A program made the translations under genes and the position numbers. 64,000 nucleotides of DNA from Dyadobacter sp. Its GTDB lineage: Bacteria; Bacteroidota; Bacteroidia; Cytophagales; Spirosomataceae. Under the pieces are notes generated by a model, which saw only the letters and a program-made list of their open reading frames with translations, searched no databases and was not told where the DNA came from. The stretch's first letter is position 1. Every line of letters starts with the position of its first letter. Location of the stretch: positions 1,703,013 to 1,767,012 of the forward strand of contig NZ_JAGIAS010000001.1 in the NCBI RefSeq assembly GCF_017744695.1, in the 5' to 3' direction. Positions 49,680 to 58,660 of the stretch are shown piece by piece.

Positions 49680-51023
49680 TCAGTTACAATATGCCCCAAT
49701 GACTTTATAAGCTTGCTGATACCCCAGCTCGCCCGCTTTGCTCAGGTCAAGGCAGCCATCGTTGATTTGCCCCAGGCTATTTTTTACAATACCTCTCAAA
49801 TAATAAGCCTCCGGATAATCGGAGCGGAGCTTGATGGAGCTGGTAAAATCCAGCACTGCGCCCATTTGATCACCCGATGCCGAACGGATCATAGCCCGTG
49901 AGAAATAGGCATTCGAATACGTCGGATTGAGCTCCACCGCAGTGGTAAGATCGGCCATGGCCCCTTTTAATTCCCCTACTTTCGACTTCGCGATCGCGCG
50001 CACGTAATATGCCTCCGCGCGCTCGTTCGTGAGGGTTTCGATTTTTACGTGCGTCTGAACCTGGTCGCGCAGCTCGTCAAGCTTCTCTTTACTGATCTTT
50101 CCCGTAAATGCATTCTTCTTGGGATCGCCGGTGTAGGCATTTTTCACTTCAATCGCCTTGGAAAGATCCGCAATGGCGCCGCGCGGGTCGTTCAGTTTTC
50201 CTTTGGCAAATCCACGGCCATAATACGCATTATAGTTTTCAGGATCGAGCTGAATGGTTTTGTCAAAATCGATAATAGCTCCCTGGAAATCGTCTATTTT
50301 ATTCTTGGCAAACCCCCGGTTGCTATAATATTCGCTTTCATTGGGGCTAAGCTCGATGGCACGGGTAAAATCGGCGGCAGCGCCCTGGTAATCTCCTAGT
50401 TCGAGTTTGGCCAGCCCTCTGCCTGCATAGGCACCGGTGCGCTTAGGACTAAGCTCGATCACCCGCGTGAAGTCGGCAAGACTCCCCGCGTACTCCTGCA
50501 AATCCTGCTTGCAGTTCCCTCTTGCATATAATGCCGCCAGTTCATCGGGGTTCAGCGCCAGTGCATGATCCAGATCGATCAATGCATTCCGGTGATTTTT
50601 CAACTTGGCATAACTCACGCCGCGGTTGTAATAAGCTTTGGGCTCTTCCGGGGCTAGTTCGATAGATTTGGAATAGTCTTCGATCGCCGAGCGGAAATCT
50701 TCCTGCAAGCTTTTGCTAACGCCCCGGCTTTGGTAGTACAATGCTTCTTTGGGATTCAACTCGATGGCCTTGTCGTAATCCTGCATCGCGCCGCGGTAGT
50801 CTTTGAGGTTGGCTTTGGCGAGCCCGCGATTGAAATAGCTTGGCGCGTGATCCGGATTCATGGAAATTACCGTGGTGTAGGCCTGCATCGCACCATTAAA
50901 ATCACCCGTACCGGCTTTGGTATTCCCGTCTTCGAAATATTCGGCAGCTGAACGTTGGGCGGAGGCAGGGCAATAAAAGGTAAGCGCAAGGAGAAATGAA
51001 ATGCCAGTAAATTGAAGTCTCAT
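49680..51023 (-). CDS. Exported tetratricopeptide repeat protein
   Basis: This is a 447-residue protein from ATG 51023, where a signal peptide begins (FLLALTFYCPASA-Q); the longer frame to 51143 overlaps the tlpA promoter. It is made almost entirely of about eleven TPR units of 34 residues, with repeated phrases such as YYNRGVSYAKLKNHRNALIDLDHALALNPDE. One unit near 300 is interrupted by an insert of about 40 residues. TPR solenoids bind other proteins; the partner is unknown. It is divergent from the TlpA-like gene. Confidence 0.92.
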   Translation of the reverse strand: MRLQFTGISFLLALTFYCPASAQRSAAEYFEDGNTKAGTGDFNGAMQAYTTVISMNPDHAPSYFNRGLAKANLKDYRGAMQDYDKAIELNPKEALYYQSRGVSKSLQEDFRSAIEDYSKSIELAPEEPKAYYNRGVSYAKLKNHRNALIDLDHALALNPDELAALYARGNCKQDLQEYAGSLADFTRVIELSPKRTGAYAGRGLAKLELGDYQGAAADFTRAIELSPNESEYYSNRGFAKNKIDDFQGAIIDFDKTIQLDPENYNAYYGRGFAKGKLNDPRGAIADLSKAIEVKNAYTGDPKKNAFTGKISKEKLDELRDQVQTHVKIETLTNERAEAYYVRAIAKSKVGELKGAMADLTTAVELNPTYSNAYFSRAMIRSASGDQMGAVLDFTSSIKLRSDYPEAYYLRGIVKNSLGQINDGCLDLSKAGELGYQQAYKVIGAYCN

Positions 51024-51112
51024 GAATGTAAACCTTTTCCTCAAATCGATGTTTTTTAAATAGTGTATAAAAGTATTCAAATTCCGAGTCAGCATCAAAA
51101 AAAGAAAAGCCC

Positions 51113-51120
51113 TATTTTTG
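51113..51120 (+). promoter_or_regulatory. -7 promoter element of the TlpA-like gene
   Basis: TATTTTTG fits TA-N2-TTTG, 43 bp before the ATG at 51164. No TTG is found at the expected -33 position. Confidence 0.3.
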
Positions 51121-51163
51121 GAATGGTCCATATCCACATCCAATCACCAGAACTACACCAGTT

Positions 51164-51697
51164 ATGTCATCAACCACCAAAAAATTGTCGCTCATTTTGC
51201 TCCTGATAATGGCCGGGGCGGCTGTCTATTTTGTGTTTTTCAAATCTCCGGCACAGGAAGGTAACCCTATCGGCGAAGCGCCCGCAGTGCAGGAGTCGGT
51301 GTACCTGCCGCTCACCGACCTGACGGGCAAGGAAGTGTCGATGGATGAGAACAAAATCGCATTCGTGAACGTGTGGGCCACCTGGTGCGGGCCTTGCAAT
51401 ATGGAAATGCCCGGTATACAGACGCTTTATAACAAATACAAAGACCACAGCAAAATCGCATTCTACATCATCTCCGATGAAGACGCCGAAACGGTTAATC
51501 CGTTCATCGCCCGGAAAGGCTACAATCTGCCGTTTTACCAATATGCTGGCCCCTACCCTGCCCAGCTCGATGGCAATGCGATCCCGCGGACGTACATTAT
51601 ATATAAGGGAAAAATCCTCGCGCAGGAAATAGGTGCCTCGCAATGGGACCGCCCGGAGGTGATCGAACTGATCGAGAAGCAACTCGCCGAGATATAA
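51164..51697 (+). CDS. TlpA-like thioredoxin-fold protein
   Basis: This 177-residue protein has a single N-terminal membrane anchor (residues 7-26) with the thioredoxin domain outside the cytoplasm. The redox motif WCGPC has Cys75 and Cys78 in NVWATWCGPCNMEMPGIQ. The cis-Pro segment is AIPRTYIIYKG. It should reduce disulfides or assist cytochrome c maturation in the periplasm. It stands alone and shares a terminator with the convergent azurin gene, which might also be part of periplasmic electron transfer. Confidence 0.92.
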   Translation: MSSTTKKLSLILLLIMAGAAVYFVFFKSPAQEGNPIGEAPAVQESVYLPLTDLTGKEVSMDENKIAFVNVWATWCGPCNMEMPGIQTLYNKYKDHSKIAFYIISDEDAETVNPFIARKGYNLPFYQYAGPYPAQLDGNAIPRTYIIYKGKILAQEIGASQWDRPEVIELIEKQLAEI

Positions 51698-51702
51698 AAA
51701 AG

Positions 51703-51734
51703 AAAAGGCGTCACACTAATGCGTGACGCCTTTT
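51703..51734. terminator. Bidirectional terminator between tlpA-like and azurin genes
   Basis: AAAAGGCGTCAC (51703-51714) and GTGACGCCTTTT (51723-51734) form a perfect 12-bp stem with an 8-nt loop, with A and T runs at the ends. Confidence 0.9.
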
Positions 51735-51753
51735 ATATGAATTTCGGGTTCGC

Positions 51754-52251
51754 TTATTCAACGATGAAGCTACCTTTCATCAGCGCGTAGTGGCCTGGGA
51801 AGCTGCAAATGTAAGTATAAGTTCCTTTTGCAGGAGCTGTGAACTCGATAGTGTCGCTTTCGCCACCGCCTACCAGTTTGGTATGCGCAAGGATGCTCGC
51901 TTTTTCTGATGCAGGGATGTAATCTGTTTCTCTTGCAGCAGCAGCTTTTGAACCGAATGCAGCTACATCAGTACCTGGTTTCAGCAGAACCCAGTTATGT
52001 CCCATAGCAGCTTTCGCAAGTTTACCTGAGTGAGTCAGCGTAAGTTTCACTTTTTGTCCAGCCTTCACTTTGATCTCTTTCAGGTCGAACTGCATTGCAT
52101 CACTTCCTTTGATCACGATCGTCTTAGCTTGCTTCACATCGCTTGCTACTTCTTTTGCAGGAGATGTTTTAGCCGAAACAGGGTTCAATGTAACTGCTCC
52201 GAAAGCCAAAACTGAGGCAAGAAGCATTACGCCATACTTGGTCCTTTTCAT
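51754..52251 (-). CDS. Azurin (type 1 copper protein)
   Basis: This 165-residue protein has a signal peptide ending near 27 (VSA-K). The cupredoxin domain has the four copper ligands His85 (MGHNWVLL), Cys149, His154 and Met158 (YICSFPGHYALMKG). A GSDAMQFDLKEIKVKAGQKVKLTLTHSGKLAK start is typical of azurin. It shuttles electrons in the periplasm, for example to cytochrome c peroxidase or an oxidase. It is monocistronic. Confidence 0.96.
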   Translation of the reverse strand: MKRTKYGVMLLASVLAFGAVTLNPVSAKTSPAKEVASDVKQAKTIVIKGSDAMQFDLKEIKVKAGQKVKLTLTHSGKLAKAAMGHNWVLLKPGTDVAAFGSKAAAARETDYIPASEKASILAHTKLVGGGESDTIEFTAPAKGTYTYICSFPGHYALMKGSFIVE

Positions 52252-52347
52252 ATTCTGAGTATTAGTAAACTTGTGTTGGTTAAGATTAACAGGTGCAATT
52301 TACGACACGCGTTCTGAAAAATGCAATGCATTAACAATTGTTTGAAC

Positions 52348-52950
52348 TTAAAAGAGGATCTTATACTGGTCGCGGACGGCCCTTCCGACGCAAATGACCG
52401 ATAACACCATCATATAGTGGTTGATATCCACCGGGTCCATCGGCAGCGGCAGCTTCCCCGACTTCGTCGAAAGCGCCAGCAGCATCATCGAGAATAGCGT
52501 CCATAATGCGCTCTTCTGCCGGTTGGCGAGGCCCACGCAGGAGATCAGCAATGTTACCAGAATGCAAAATGCTTTGATGATCAGCCCCACATACTCGACC
52601 CGGTACCAGGTAATGCAGTAAAACAGCAATGCGCCCAGCCCAACCGTCGAGTAAAACAGGAACGAGCCGCTTTCATACCGCATAATGAGGCACCACGACG
52701 CCGTCACCAGGCACAGCGCTCCAAGCGTCATTTCCCCCGCTTCGAATATCTCGTGAGCCATTCCCAGGCCTTCGACACCGGCGTAAAACAGCAGATCCGT
52801 AAAAGCGACAAGCGATATGCTCCCGAAGAAAATGCCCCAAAGCCACCTGATCAGAACGGGCTGCTGCCTGAAATACCGGAAGAAGACAAATAAACTGGTG
52901 ATCGCCAAAACGAGATTAGAAAATATGTGCGGATTCAGAAATATGTTCAT
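52348..52950 (-). CDS. Hypothetical integral membrane protein
   Basis: This 200-residue protein has about six hydrophobic segments (for example LVLAITSLFVFFRYF, GIFFGSISLVAFTDLLFYAG and GLIIKAFCILVTLLISCVGL). Charged residues between helices are few. I do not recognise a family, although DUF-type six-helix proteins with TDLLFYAGVEGLGMAHEIFEAGEM-like loops occur in Cytophagales. It is divergent from sucD and monocistronic. Confidence 0.65.
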   Translation of the reverse strand: MNIFLNPHIFSNLVLAITSLFVFFRYFRQQPVLIRWLWGIFFGSISLVAFTDLLFYAGVEGLGMAHEIFEAGEMTLGALCLVTASWCLIMRYESGSFLFYSTVGLGALLFYCITWYRVEYVGLIIKAFCILVTLLISCVGLANRQKSALWTLFSMMLLALSTKSGKLPLPMDPVDINHYMMVLSVICVGRAVRDQYKILF

Positions 52951-52999
52951 AAACAGCCATCATGTAGTCAAAAAAGCAATTTACAAATTATGCCTACAT

Positions 53000-53031
53000 T
53001 TTGCTACTTCGTGCTTTTCGTCCTACTTTTA
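53000..53031 (+). promoter_or_regulatory. Bacteroidota-type promoter of sucD
   Basis: A TTTG at 53000-53003 and TACTTTTA at 53024-53031 (one change from TA-N2-TTTG) are 20 bp apart. The ATG is 22 bp downstream of the -7 element. Confidence 0.55.
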
Positions 53032-53053
53032 CCGAAAAAACTGATTTACCAAC

Positions 53054-53932
53054 ATGAGCGTTTTAGTTAATAAAAACTCCAAGATTATAGTTCAGGGATT
53101 TACCGGTTCGGAGGGCTCGTTCCACGCCCAGCAAATGATTGAATACGGTACGAATGTCGTAGGTGGTGTTACGCCTGGCAAAGGTGGGCTTTCTCATTTG
53201 GAAAGACCTGTTTTTAATACTGTTGACCTTGCCGTACGCGCTACCGGTGCAGACGTTTCGATCATTTTTGTTCCACCGGCTTTCGCTGCCGACGCGATCA
53301 TGGAAGCTGCTGATGCTGGTATCGGCGTTATCGTTTGTATTACCGAAGGTATCCCAACCAAGGACATGATGCAGGCGAAAGAGTATATCAAAGGCAAAAA
53401 TTGCCGCCTTATCGGCCCTAACTGCCCTGGTATCATTACTGCCGAAGAATGTAAAGTAGGTATCATGCCTGGCTTCATCTTCAAAAAAGGAACGATCGGT
53501 CTGGTTTCTAAATCCGGAACGCTTACTTATGAAGCGGTAGATCAGCTTTCACGCGCCGGATTGGGCCAAACTACGGCAATCGGTATCGGCGGTGACCCTA
53601 TCATCGGTACTACTACCAAAGAAGCGGTTGAGCTCCTGATGAACGACGACGAGACTGAGGCGATCGTAATGATCGGTGAGATCGGCGGAAGCATGGAAGC
53701 GGATGCTGCTGCATACATCAGATCAACTGGCAACAAAAAGCCTGTTGTAGGTTTCATCGCGGGTCAGACAGCTCCGAAAGGACGTCGTATGGGCCACGCA
53801 GGTGCGATCATCGGCGGCGCCGACGATACAGCGGAAGCTAAAATCAGAATTATGAAAGAGTCGGGCATCTTCGTGGCAGAATCACCTGCATTGATCGGCG
53901 AAACGATGCTTCTCGCACTTGGAAAGAAATAA
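53054..53932 (+). CDS. sucD: Succinate--CoA ligase (ADP-forming) subunit alpha
   Basis: This 292-residue subunit binds CoA and carries the phosphorylated His of the TCA-cycle enzyme. CoA-binding [21 protein letters not shown] and GGVTPGKGG, the [20 protein letters not shown] block, [14 protein letters not shown] and the active-site loop with [13 protein letters not shown] (phospho-His) are all present. Its sucC partner is not adjacent, which is common in Bacteroidota. A terminator follows. Confidence 0.97.
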   Translation: MSVLVNKNSKIIVQGFTGSEGSFHAQQMIEYGTNVVGGVTPGKGGLSHLERPVFNTVDLAVRATGADVSIIFVPPAFAADAIMEAADAGIGVIVCITEGIPTKDMMQAKEYIKGKNCRLIGPNCPGIITAEECKVGIMPGFIFKKGTIGLVSKSGTLTYEAVDQLSRAGLGQTTAIGIGGDPIIGTTTKEAVELLMNDDETEAIVMIGEIGGSMEADAAAYIRSTGNKKPVVGFIAGQTAPKGRRMGHAGAIIGGADDTAEAKIRIMKESGIFVAESPALIGETMLLALGKK

Positions 53933-53958
53933 TCATTGCTAACTGACTTTGATCAAAG

Positions 53959-53982
53959 GGCTGGGGAAACCCAGCCTTTTTT
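53959..53982 (+). terminator. Terminator after sucD
   Basis: GGCTGGG (53959-53965), a GAAA tetraloop and CCCAGCC (53970-53976) are followed by six T. It is a textbook intrinsic terminator that ends 6 bp before the next gene's start codon. Confidence 0.93.
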
Positions 53983-53988
53983 GTACCA

Positions 53989-55170
53989 ATGAAGTCCATA
54001 TTTTCGGCTGTTTTTTGGGCTTTTTTTACGGCAGTAACCTTGTTGGGCTCACTGGCGCAGGGCGCGGCAAAAGTAAACCCGCCGGGTCAGTTCTTCCCGG
54101 TCTATAACTACCAGGACGACTGGCTTGTGTACAACGAGCAATATAAGAACTACGTACCCTTTTCTCAGGGGGTCAATGAAGGCACGCGCTTTGCAAGTCT
54201 TTACATTGATCTGGTCAAAAACAGAAGATATTCGCTTCTTGTACACTCCGAAAACGAGAGCTATCTGTTTCTTGAAGGCGCATTGCAAAACCGCATTGCA
54301 GCTGGCAAATGGCAGGAGCTCAACCTCGACAGCCTTTATCGCCTTTACCACAAAGACGAGCTGTTGCTGACCTTGTACGGTAGCCCGGGCATTGCCGACA
54401 AAACGGTAATCATCTGCAACAAGAAAAAGCGAACCGATTCCGAGTCCATCGGGCCGGCACGGTCGGGTTTCATCAATATCAAGCCGATTGCCTTCACGCC
54501 TTTCGGCACATTTGCCGGAATTGCATTGATTATTATCCTGATATTGAATGCGTGGATCTTTAACCTGAACCCGCTTTCTTTTATCCGTTTAATAAATCCC
54601 ATTGAGTTTTTCAACAACGACCCGCGCGACCAGCTTTCGAAGATCAACAAGCCTTACAGCAACACGGTGATCTTCTTTGTCGCGATCAGTTCGATGATGA
54701 TGGGTTTCACGGTGATTTACTTGTCGATCAACCGGCTCAACCTATTCTCTGTCAGCACGATACTTTCCGATAAAGTAAATACGGCACAAATCCTGGGCGA
54801 CTTCTGCATCCTGTCGGTGATCTTCTTTTTGCTGATCTATGTAAAGTACATATTTATGGTCCTGGCGGGGAATATGCTCAATCTGGACAAGCAGGTCGAC
54901 ATTATTTTCATCAAAATCGTACAGTCGACGTACTTGTTCTATGCGCTCGTATTTCTGGCCATTTTCGGCTTGTACTCCAACCATATCAACTGGCTGGAAG
55001 CTAGCAGGCCTTATATCCTTTTGCCATTCCTTTTTTTCTATGCAGCCCGGTTCGTCGCGCTATATGTTGTAGCCAAGCCGGCCGGCTCGTTGATTAATCT
55101 CTATTTATTTTCTTACCTTTGTGTCATCGAAATAATCCCGCTCATTGTGAGTATGAAGTTTGCTTTGTAG
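53989..55170 (+). CDS. DUF4271 domain-containing membrane protein
   Basis: This 393-residue protein has a signal or first helix (residues 5-26), an extracytoplasmic beta-rich domain of about 130 residues, then seven or eight membrane helices from about 178 to the C-terminus. The C-terminal half matches DUF4271, with NPIEFFNNDPRDQLSKINKPYSN and IDINDK-like polar loops between helices. In Bacteroidota this gene often precedes a uroporphyrinogen-III synthase-like gene and the T9SS genes, as it does here. Function is unknown; a link to secretion or gliding is inferred from neighbourhood only. Confidence 0.85.
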   Translation: MKSIFSAVFWAFFTAVTLLGSLAQGAAKVNPPGQFFPVYNYQDDWLVYNEQYKNYVPFSQGVNEGTRFASLYIDLVKNRRYSLLVHSENESYLFLEGALQNRIAAGKWQELNLDSLYRLYHKDELLLTLYGSPGIADKTVIICNKKKRTDSESIGPARSGFINIKPIAFTPFGTFAGIALIIILILNAWIFNLNPLSFIRLINPIEFFNNDPRDQLSKINKPYSNTVIFFVAISSMMMGFTVIYLSINRLNLFSVSTILSDKVNTAQILGDFCILSVIFFLLIYVKYIFMVLAGNMLNLDKQVDIIFIKIVQSTYLFYALVFLAIFGLYSNHINWLEASRPYILLPFLFFYAARFVALYVVAKPAGSLINLYLFSYLCVIEIIPLIVSMKFAL

Positions 55171-55211
55171 TCAGGAAACATGAGTTGGGAATAAACTAAT
55201 GAGGATTATAC

Positions 55212-55994
55212 ATGAGTGATACCATCAATTTTGATCAGGACAGGCTTAAAAAAGTAACCAGTCTTTTGGTAAGTCAATCCCGACCAGCAGACGAGAATTC
55301 ACCTTATTACGAATTAGCCAGAAAGTATAATATCAAGGTTGACTTCCGGCCGTTCATTCAGGTCGACGGGGTTTCCTACAAAGACTTTCGCAGGCAAAAA
55401 GTTAACATCCTGGACCACACGGCTGTTATTTTCACAAGCCGGAACGCTATCGACCATTTCTTCCGCATTTGCAACGAGGGCCGGGTTGAAGTACCAGCTA
55501 CGATGAAGTATTTCTGTATTTCGGAGCAGACTGCCAATTATCTTCAGAAGTACATCGTGATTCGCAAGAGAAAGATTTTCACAGGCACCAAAACGGCTGC
55601 CGAGTTAATCGAGCTTATGCGCAAACATAAAAAAGAGAAGTTCCTCTACCCTTGCTCGGACGTCAGAAAGAACGACATTCCTGAATTTGCGGATACCGAG
55701 GAATTCCACTTCACAGAAGCGACCATGTACCAGACAGTTTCGTCTGACCTGTCCGATCTGGAAGATGTATACTACGATATCATCGCATTTTTCAGCCCGT
55801 CGGGGATCAAGTCGCTTTTCGACAACTTCCCGGATTTCAAGCAGAACAACACCCGCATTGCGGCATTCGGTCCTACCACAGCGAAGGCTGTCGAAGACGC
55901 CGGGCTCTTCCTGGACATCCAGGCCCCGCTCCCCAATGCTCCCTCGATGACGGGCGCACTCGACCTGTACATCCGCAAAGCGAACAACGTATAA
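55212..55994 (+). CDS. hemD: Uroporphyrinogen-III synthase-like protein
   Basis: This 260-residue cytoplasmic protein has the two-lobed HemD fold: VTSLLVSQSRPADENSPYYELARKYNIKVDFRPFIQ in the first lobe, VIFTSRNAIDHFFRIC, and in the second YYDIIAFFSPSGIKSLFDNFPDF and AAFGPTTAKAVEDAGL. It closes and flips ring D of hydroxymethylbilane in haem synthesis, if it retains activity. Sequence conservation in this family is low and some Bacteroidota have several copies, so the symbol is tentative. It is followed by a strong terminator. Confidence 0.8.
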   Translation: MSDTINFDQDRLKKVTSLLVSQSRPADENSPYYELARKYNIKVDFRPFIQVDGVSYKDFRRQKVNILDHTAVIFTSRNAIDHFFRICNEGRVEVPATMKYFCISEQTANYLQKYIVIRKRKIFTGTKTAAELIELMRKHKKEKFLYPCSDVRKNDIPEFADTEEFHFTEATMYQTVSSDLSDLEDVYYDIIAFFSPSGIKSLFDNFPDFKQNNTRIAAFGPTTAKAVEDAGLFLDIQAPLPNAPSMTGALDLYIRKANNV

Positions 55995-56015
55995 AAAGCT
56001 TTACAAAAAAGCGCT

Positions 56016-56045
56016 AAAAGCCCCGGAAAAAATCCGGGGCTTTTT
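56016..56045 (+). terminator. Terminator after the HemD-like gene
   Basis: AAAAGCCCCGGA (56016-56027) pairs with TCCGGGGCTTTT (56033-56044) around a short A-rich loop, then T. Confidence 0.92.
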
Positions 56046-56134
56046 CATGTATATATCAATTTTTTTAAGCAATATGCGTTATCAATCTAAATCCGAAAGC
56101 ATATCAGCGTGATCCTTAAATCTATTCCTGCGGC

Positions 56135-57112
56135 ATGACTTTGACCTTTACTCTTCGAAGTACCAGATATATCCGGCCCTTTGCATTATTGCTTTTCCTA
56201 CCGCTCTGTGCCATTGCCCAAAAAGACGCGCAGTTCAGTTTGTTCTCACTGAACCAGCTTTATCTGAACCCTGCTGCGGCGGGCGCCGACGGGCTGACCA
56301 AATTCCAGCTCACCCACCGGACACAATATGCAGGTTATCAGGGAACTAACATCGACGACGCAGGCGGCGCGCTTTCCACCCAGCTTTTCTCATTCAGCAT
56401 GCCGGTCAAAAATTTCGGGATCGGTTTCTATGCATTGAACGATAAAAGCGGCCCCAGAACGGACCAGGATTTCAAACTTACGGCCGCGTATCATCTGCCG
56501 CTTGGTAACGGTAAATTAGGCGTAGGCGTTAGCGCAGGGCTGTTCCGCCAGGCTATCGACTATGGCAAGCTACGCGCCCGCGACCCGGATGATCCTTTGA
56601 TCCAGACCGGTACCATTGCGGAAATCAATCCCGATTTCTCCGTTGGCGCGCGTTATGAAAACGAGACATTTTATGCCGGTCTCTCCTTAAACCATTTCCT
56701 GAAACCTAAATACCAGCTGGGTTCCGAAACCGGTACGAACCCACTTCCGCGTACATTATATTTCAATGCAGGTGTAAATCTGGAACTCGGCTATTTGCTG
56801 GATATCCAGCCGATCGTCCTCGTGAAGTCGGACATCAACACCGTGTCGGTGGAAGGAGGGGCAACGCTGACCTATAACAAACGTTACTGGATAGGCGGTA
56901 CTTACCGGCAACAAGATACGTACTTCATCATCATGGGGGGTATTTACCTGCTGGCTGATCAGTCTTTACGTCTCTCGGGCGCGTATGACATGGTCGTAGG
57001 CGGTAATAAAACCAAGTCGCCTTCTTCTTTCGAGGTAATGCTTTCTTATGCCCTGCCTTCGCCTAAATTCGGCAAAAAGGCCCCTATCCGTACACCGCGA
57101 TTCCGCTTCTAG
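56135..57112 (+). CDS. PorP/SprF family T9SS outer membrane protein
   Basis: This 325-residue protein has a signal peptide ending at AIA-Q. It opens with the family hallmark DAQFSLFSLNQLYLNPAAAGADG, followed by a predicted 14-strand outer membrane beta-barrel (alternating patterns such as NFGIGFYALNDKSGPRTD and YWIGGTYRQQDTYFIIMGGIYLL). PorP-type proteins act with the T9SS ring proteins; several SprF paralogues serve specific cargo. It is located 355 bp upstream of gldK, matching the porP-porK-L-M-N order known from Porphyromonas. Confidence 0.93.
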   Translation: MTLTFTLRSTRYIRPFALLLFLPLCAIAQKDAQFSLFSLNQLYLNPAAAGADGLTKFQLTHRTQYAGYQGTNIDDAGGALSTQLFSFSMPVKNFGIGFYALNDKSGPRTDQDFKLTAAYHLPLGNGKLGVGVSAGLFRQAIDYGKLRARDPDDPLIQTGTIAEINPDFSVGARYENETFYAGLSLNHFLKPKYQLGSETGTNPLPRTLYFNAGVNLELGYLLDIQPIVLVKSDINTVSVEGGATLTYNKRYWIGGTYRQQDTYFIIMGGIYLLADQSLRLSGAYDMVVGGNKTKSPSSFEVMLSYALPSPKFGKKAPIRTPRFRF

Positions 57113-57467
57113 CAGATTCGCTCAAACGCTATTGGATATATTAATATTTTATCACCAAATTATTAAAAATCCAAGATTTGGATGTCAAATCGACGTTTTT
57201 TGCAAACCTCTTGGTAAGTCGTGTGAATCAGTTTGCGAAACTTTGATTTATATTTGTAAAATGTTCGGCTTCCATACCAATTGCATTATTCTTACGTTAA
57301 GTCGATAAACGCCTGATTTAGTAAGCGATCCATGACGATTTCAACGCTGAAATCCAGTGGTACTCATTTTGACAGACGTACACATTTTGTTTTAATTCAA
57401 GTATACTAGATATCATTCGTTGACGTTTTTAGGCTAGCATTTTATTATCAAAATTTACAAAACCACT
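57113..57467 (+). promoter_or_regulatory. 355-bp AT-rich intergenic region before gldK
   Basis: No gene is visible here. The region is AT-rich and contains a -7-like TATATTTG at 57249-57256 and a perfect hairpin ATCCAA-gat-TTGGAT at 57169-57183. A second AT-rich block with AAGTATACTAG lies at about 57400-57413, nearer gldK. It is the longest gap between genes in the window and probably carries the promoter of the gldKLMN operon with a long leader. Confidence 0.4.
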
Positions 57468-58541
57468 ATGAATGTGAAAGTGTTCTATCGGGATGGAGTC
57501 AAAAGCCTGCTTCTGGTAGCCGCATTGATGCTCTTGCAAAGCTGCGGTTTTCTTAAGAGCAAGTTTGGCAAGGGAGGAAAAGAAGAAAGCGGTATTCAAA
57601 ACGGAGAAATCACTGCTACGGCCCGTAAAGGATTCAAGCAGACCACACCGGCAGGAATGGTCGTGATCCCCTCAGGTTCGTTTGTGATGGGCCAGGCTGA
57701 CGAAGACATTGCTTCCTCCATGAACAACATGAACCGCCGGGTGACTATCAGTTCATTTTTCATGGATGATACTGAAATCACGAACAACGAGTATCGTCAA
57801 TTCGTGAACGCGTTGCTGGTTGACTCCGTATCCGTACTCGGTGAGGAAGAAATCATGGCTAAGTACTATCCTGATACAACCGTTTGGAAAAAAGACTTCG
57901 CTTATTCGAACGGAGATCCATTCGTAGAATATTACTATCAGCACCCTGGCTTTGATACCTATCCTGTGGTGGGCGTAAGCTGGGTCGCTGCAACTTACTT
58001 CTCAAAATGGCGTACTAACCTGCTCCATGATTTCCAGAACAAGGAAGGGCAGTTCAACTCGACAGGCTTCCGTCTGCCGACAGAGGCTGAATGGGAATGG
58101 GCCGCAAGAGGCGGACGTGCCGTTGCGAAATATCCATGGGGTAACCCGTACACCATGAATGCAAAAGGTTGCTTCCTGGCGAACTTCAAACCACAGCGTG
58201 GTAACTACGATGCCGACGGATATCCTTACACCGGACCTGCAAACGCTTACAATCCCAACGACTTCGGCTTGTATAATATGGCCGGAAACGTAGCTGAGTG
58301 GACCTCAGACGCCTATACAGATAATGCAACTGCGATTGTGTGGGATATGAACCCACAATACAACGATCCGAACGAACCACGCAAAGTGGTAAAAGGCGGT
58401 TCCTGGAAAGATATCGCTTACTACCTGCAAACCGGTACCCGTACCTACGAGTTTGAAACGGAGACCCGTGCATTCATCGGCTTCCGTTGCGTAATGGATA
58501 ATGTAAACGATCGCGGAGGAGCCCGCGCCCGTCGTCGCTAG
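57468..58541 (+). CDS. gldK: T9SS/gliding motility ring lipoprotein GldK (PorK)
   Basis: This 357-residue lipoprotein has the lipobox LQSC. The mature protein is a formylglycine-generating-enzyme-like (SUMF1) domain: GMVVIPSGSFVMGQADEDI, DTEITNNEYRQFV, FDTYPVVGVSWVAATYFSKWR, RLPTEAEWEWAARGG, NMAGNVAEWTSDAY and KVVKGGSWKDIAYYLQ. In the T9SS this domain is structural: GldK forms the periplasmic ring beneath the outer membrane with GldN. It is the first gene of gldKLMN; a hairpin separates it from gldL. Confidence 0.96.
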   Translation: MNVKVFYRDGVKSLLLVAALMLLQSCGFLKSKFGKGGKEESGIQNGEITATARKGFKQTTPAGMVVIPSGSFVMGQADEDIASSMNNMNRRVTISSFFMDDTEITNNEYRQFVNALLVDSVSVLGEEEIMAKYYPDTTVWKKDFAYSNGDPFVEYYYQHPGFDTYPVVGVSWVAATYFSKWRTNLLHDFQNKEGQFNSTGFRLPTEAEWEWAARGGRAVAKYPWGNPYTMNAKGCFLANFKPQRGNYDADGYPYTGPANAYNPNDFGLYNMAGNVAEWTSDAYTDNATAIVWDMNPQYNDPNEPRKVVKGGSWKDIAYYLQTGTRTYEFETETRAFIGFRCVMDNVNDRGGARARRR

Positions 58542-58557
58542 AAAACACTTTCACTCT

Positions 58558-58589
58558 AAAAGAAGCAGCGTTTTTACTCTGCTTCTTTT
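58558..58589 (+). terminator. Terminator-like hairpin between gldK and gldL
   Basis: AAAAGAAGCAG (58558-58568) pairs with CTGCTTCTTTT (58579-58589) around a 10-nt loop and is followed by more T. It looks like an intrinsic terminator in the middle of an otherwise conserved operon; partial read-through would make more GldK than GldL and GldM. Confidence 0.75.
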
Positions 58590-58660
58590 TTACGATCAGA
58601 CCGAATCAATCCAACACTTTACTTACTATAATTTTTTCACTGTAACCGATTTCAATTCAC

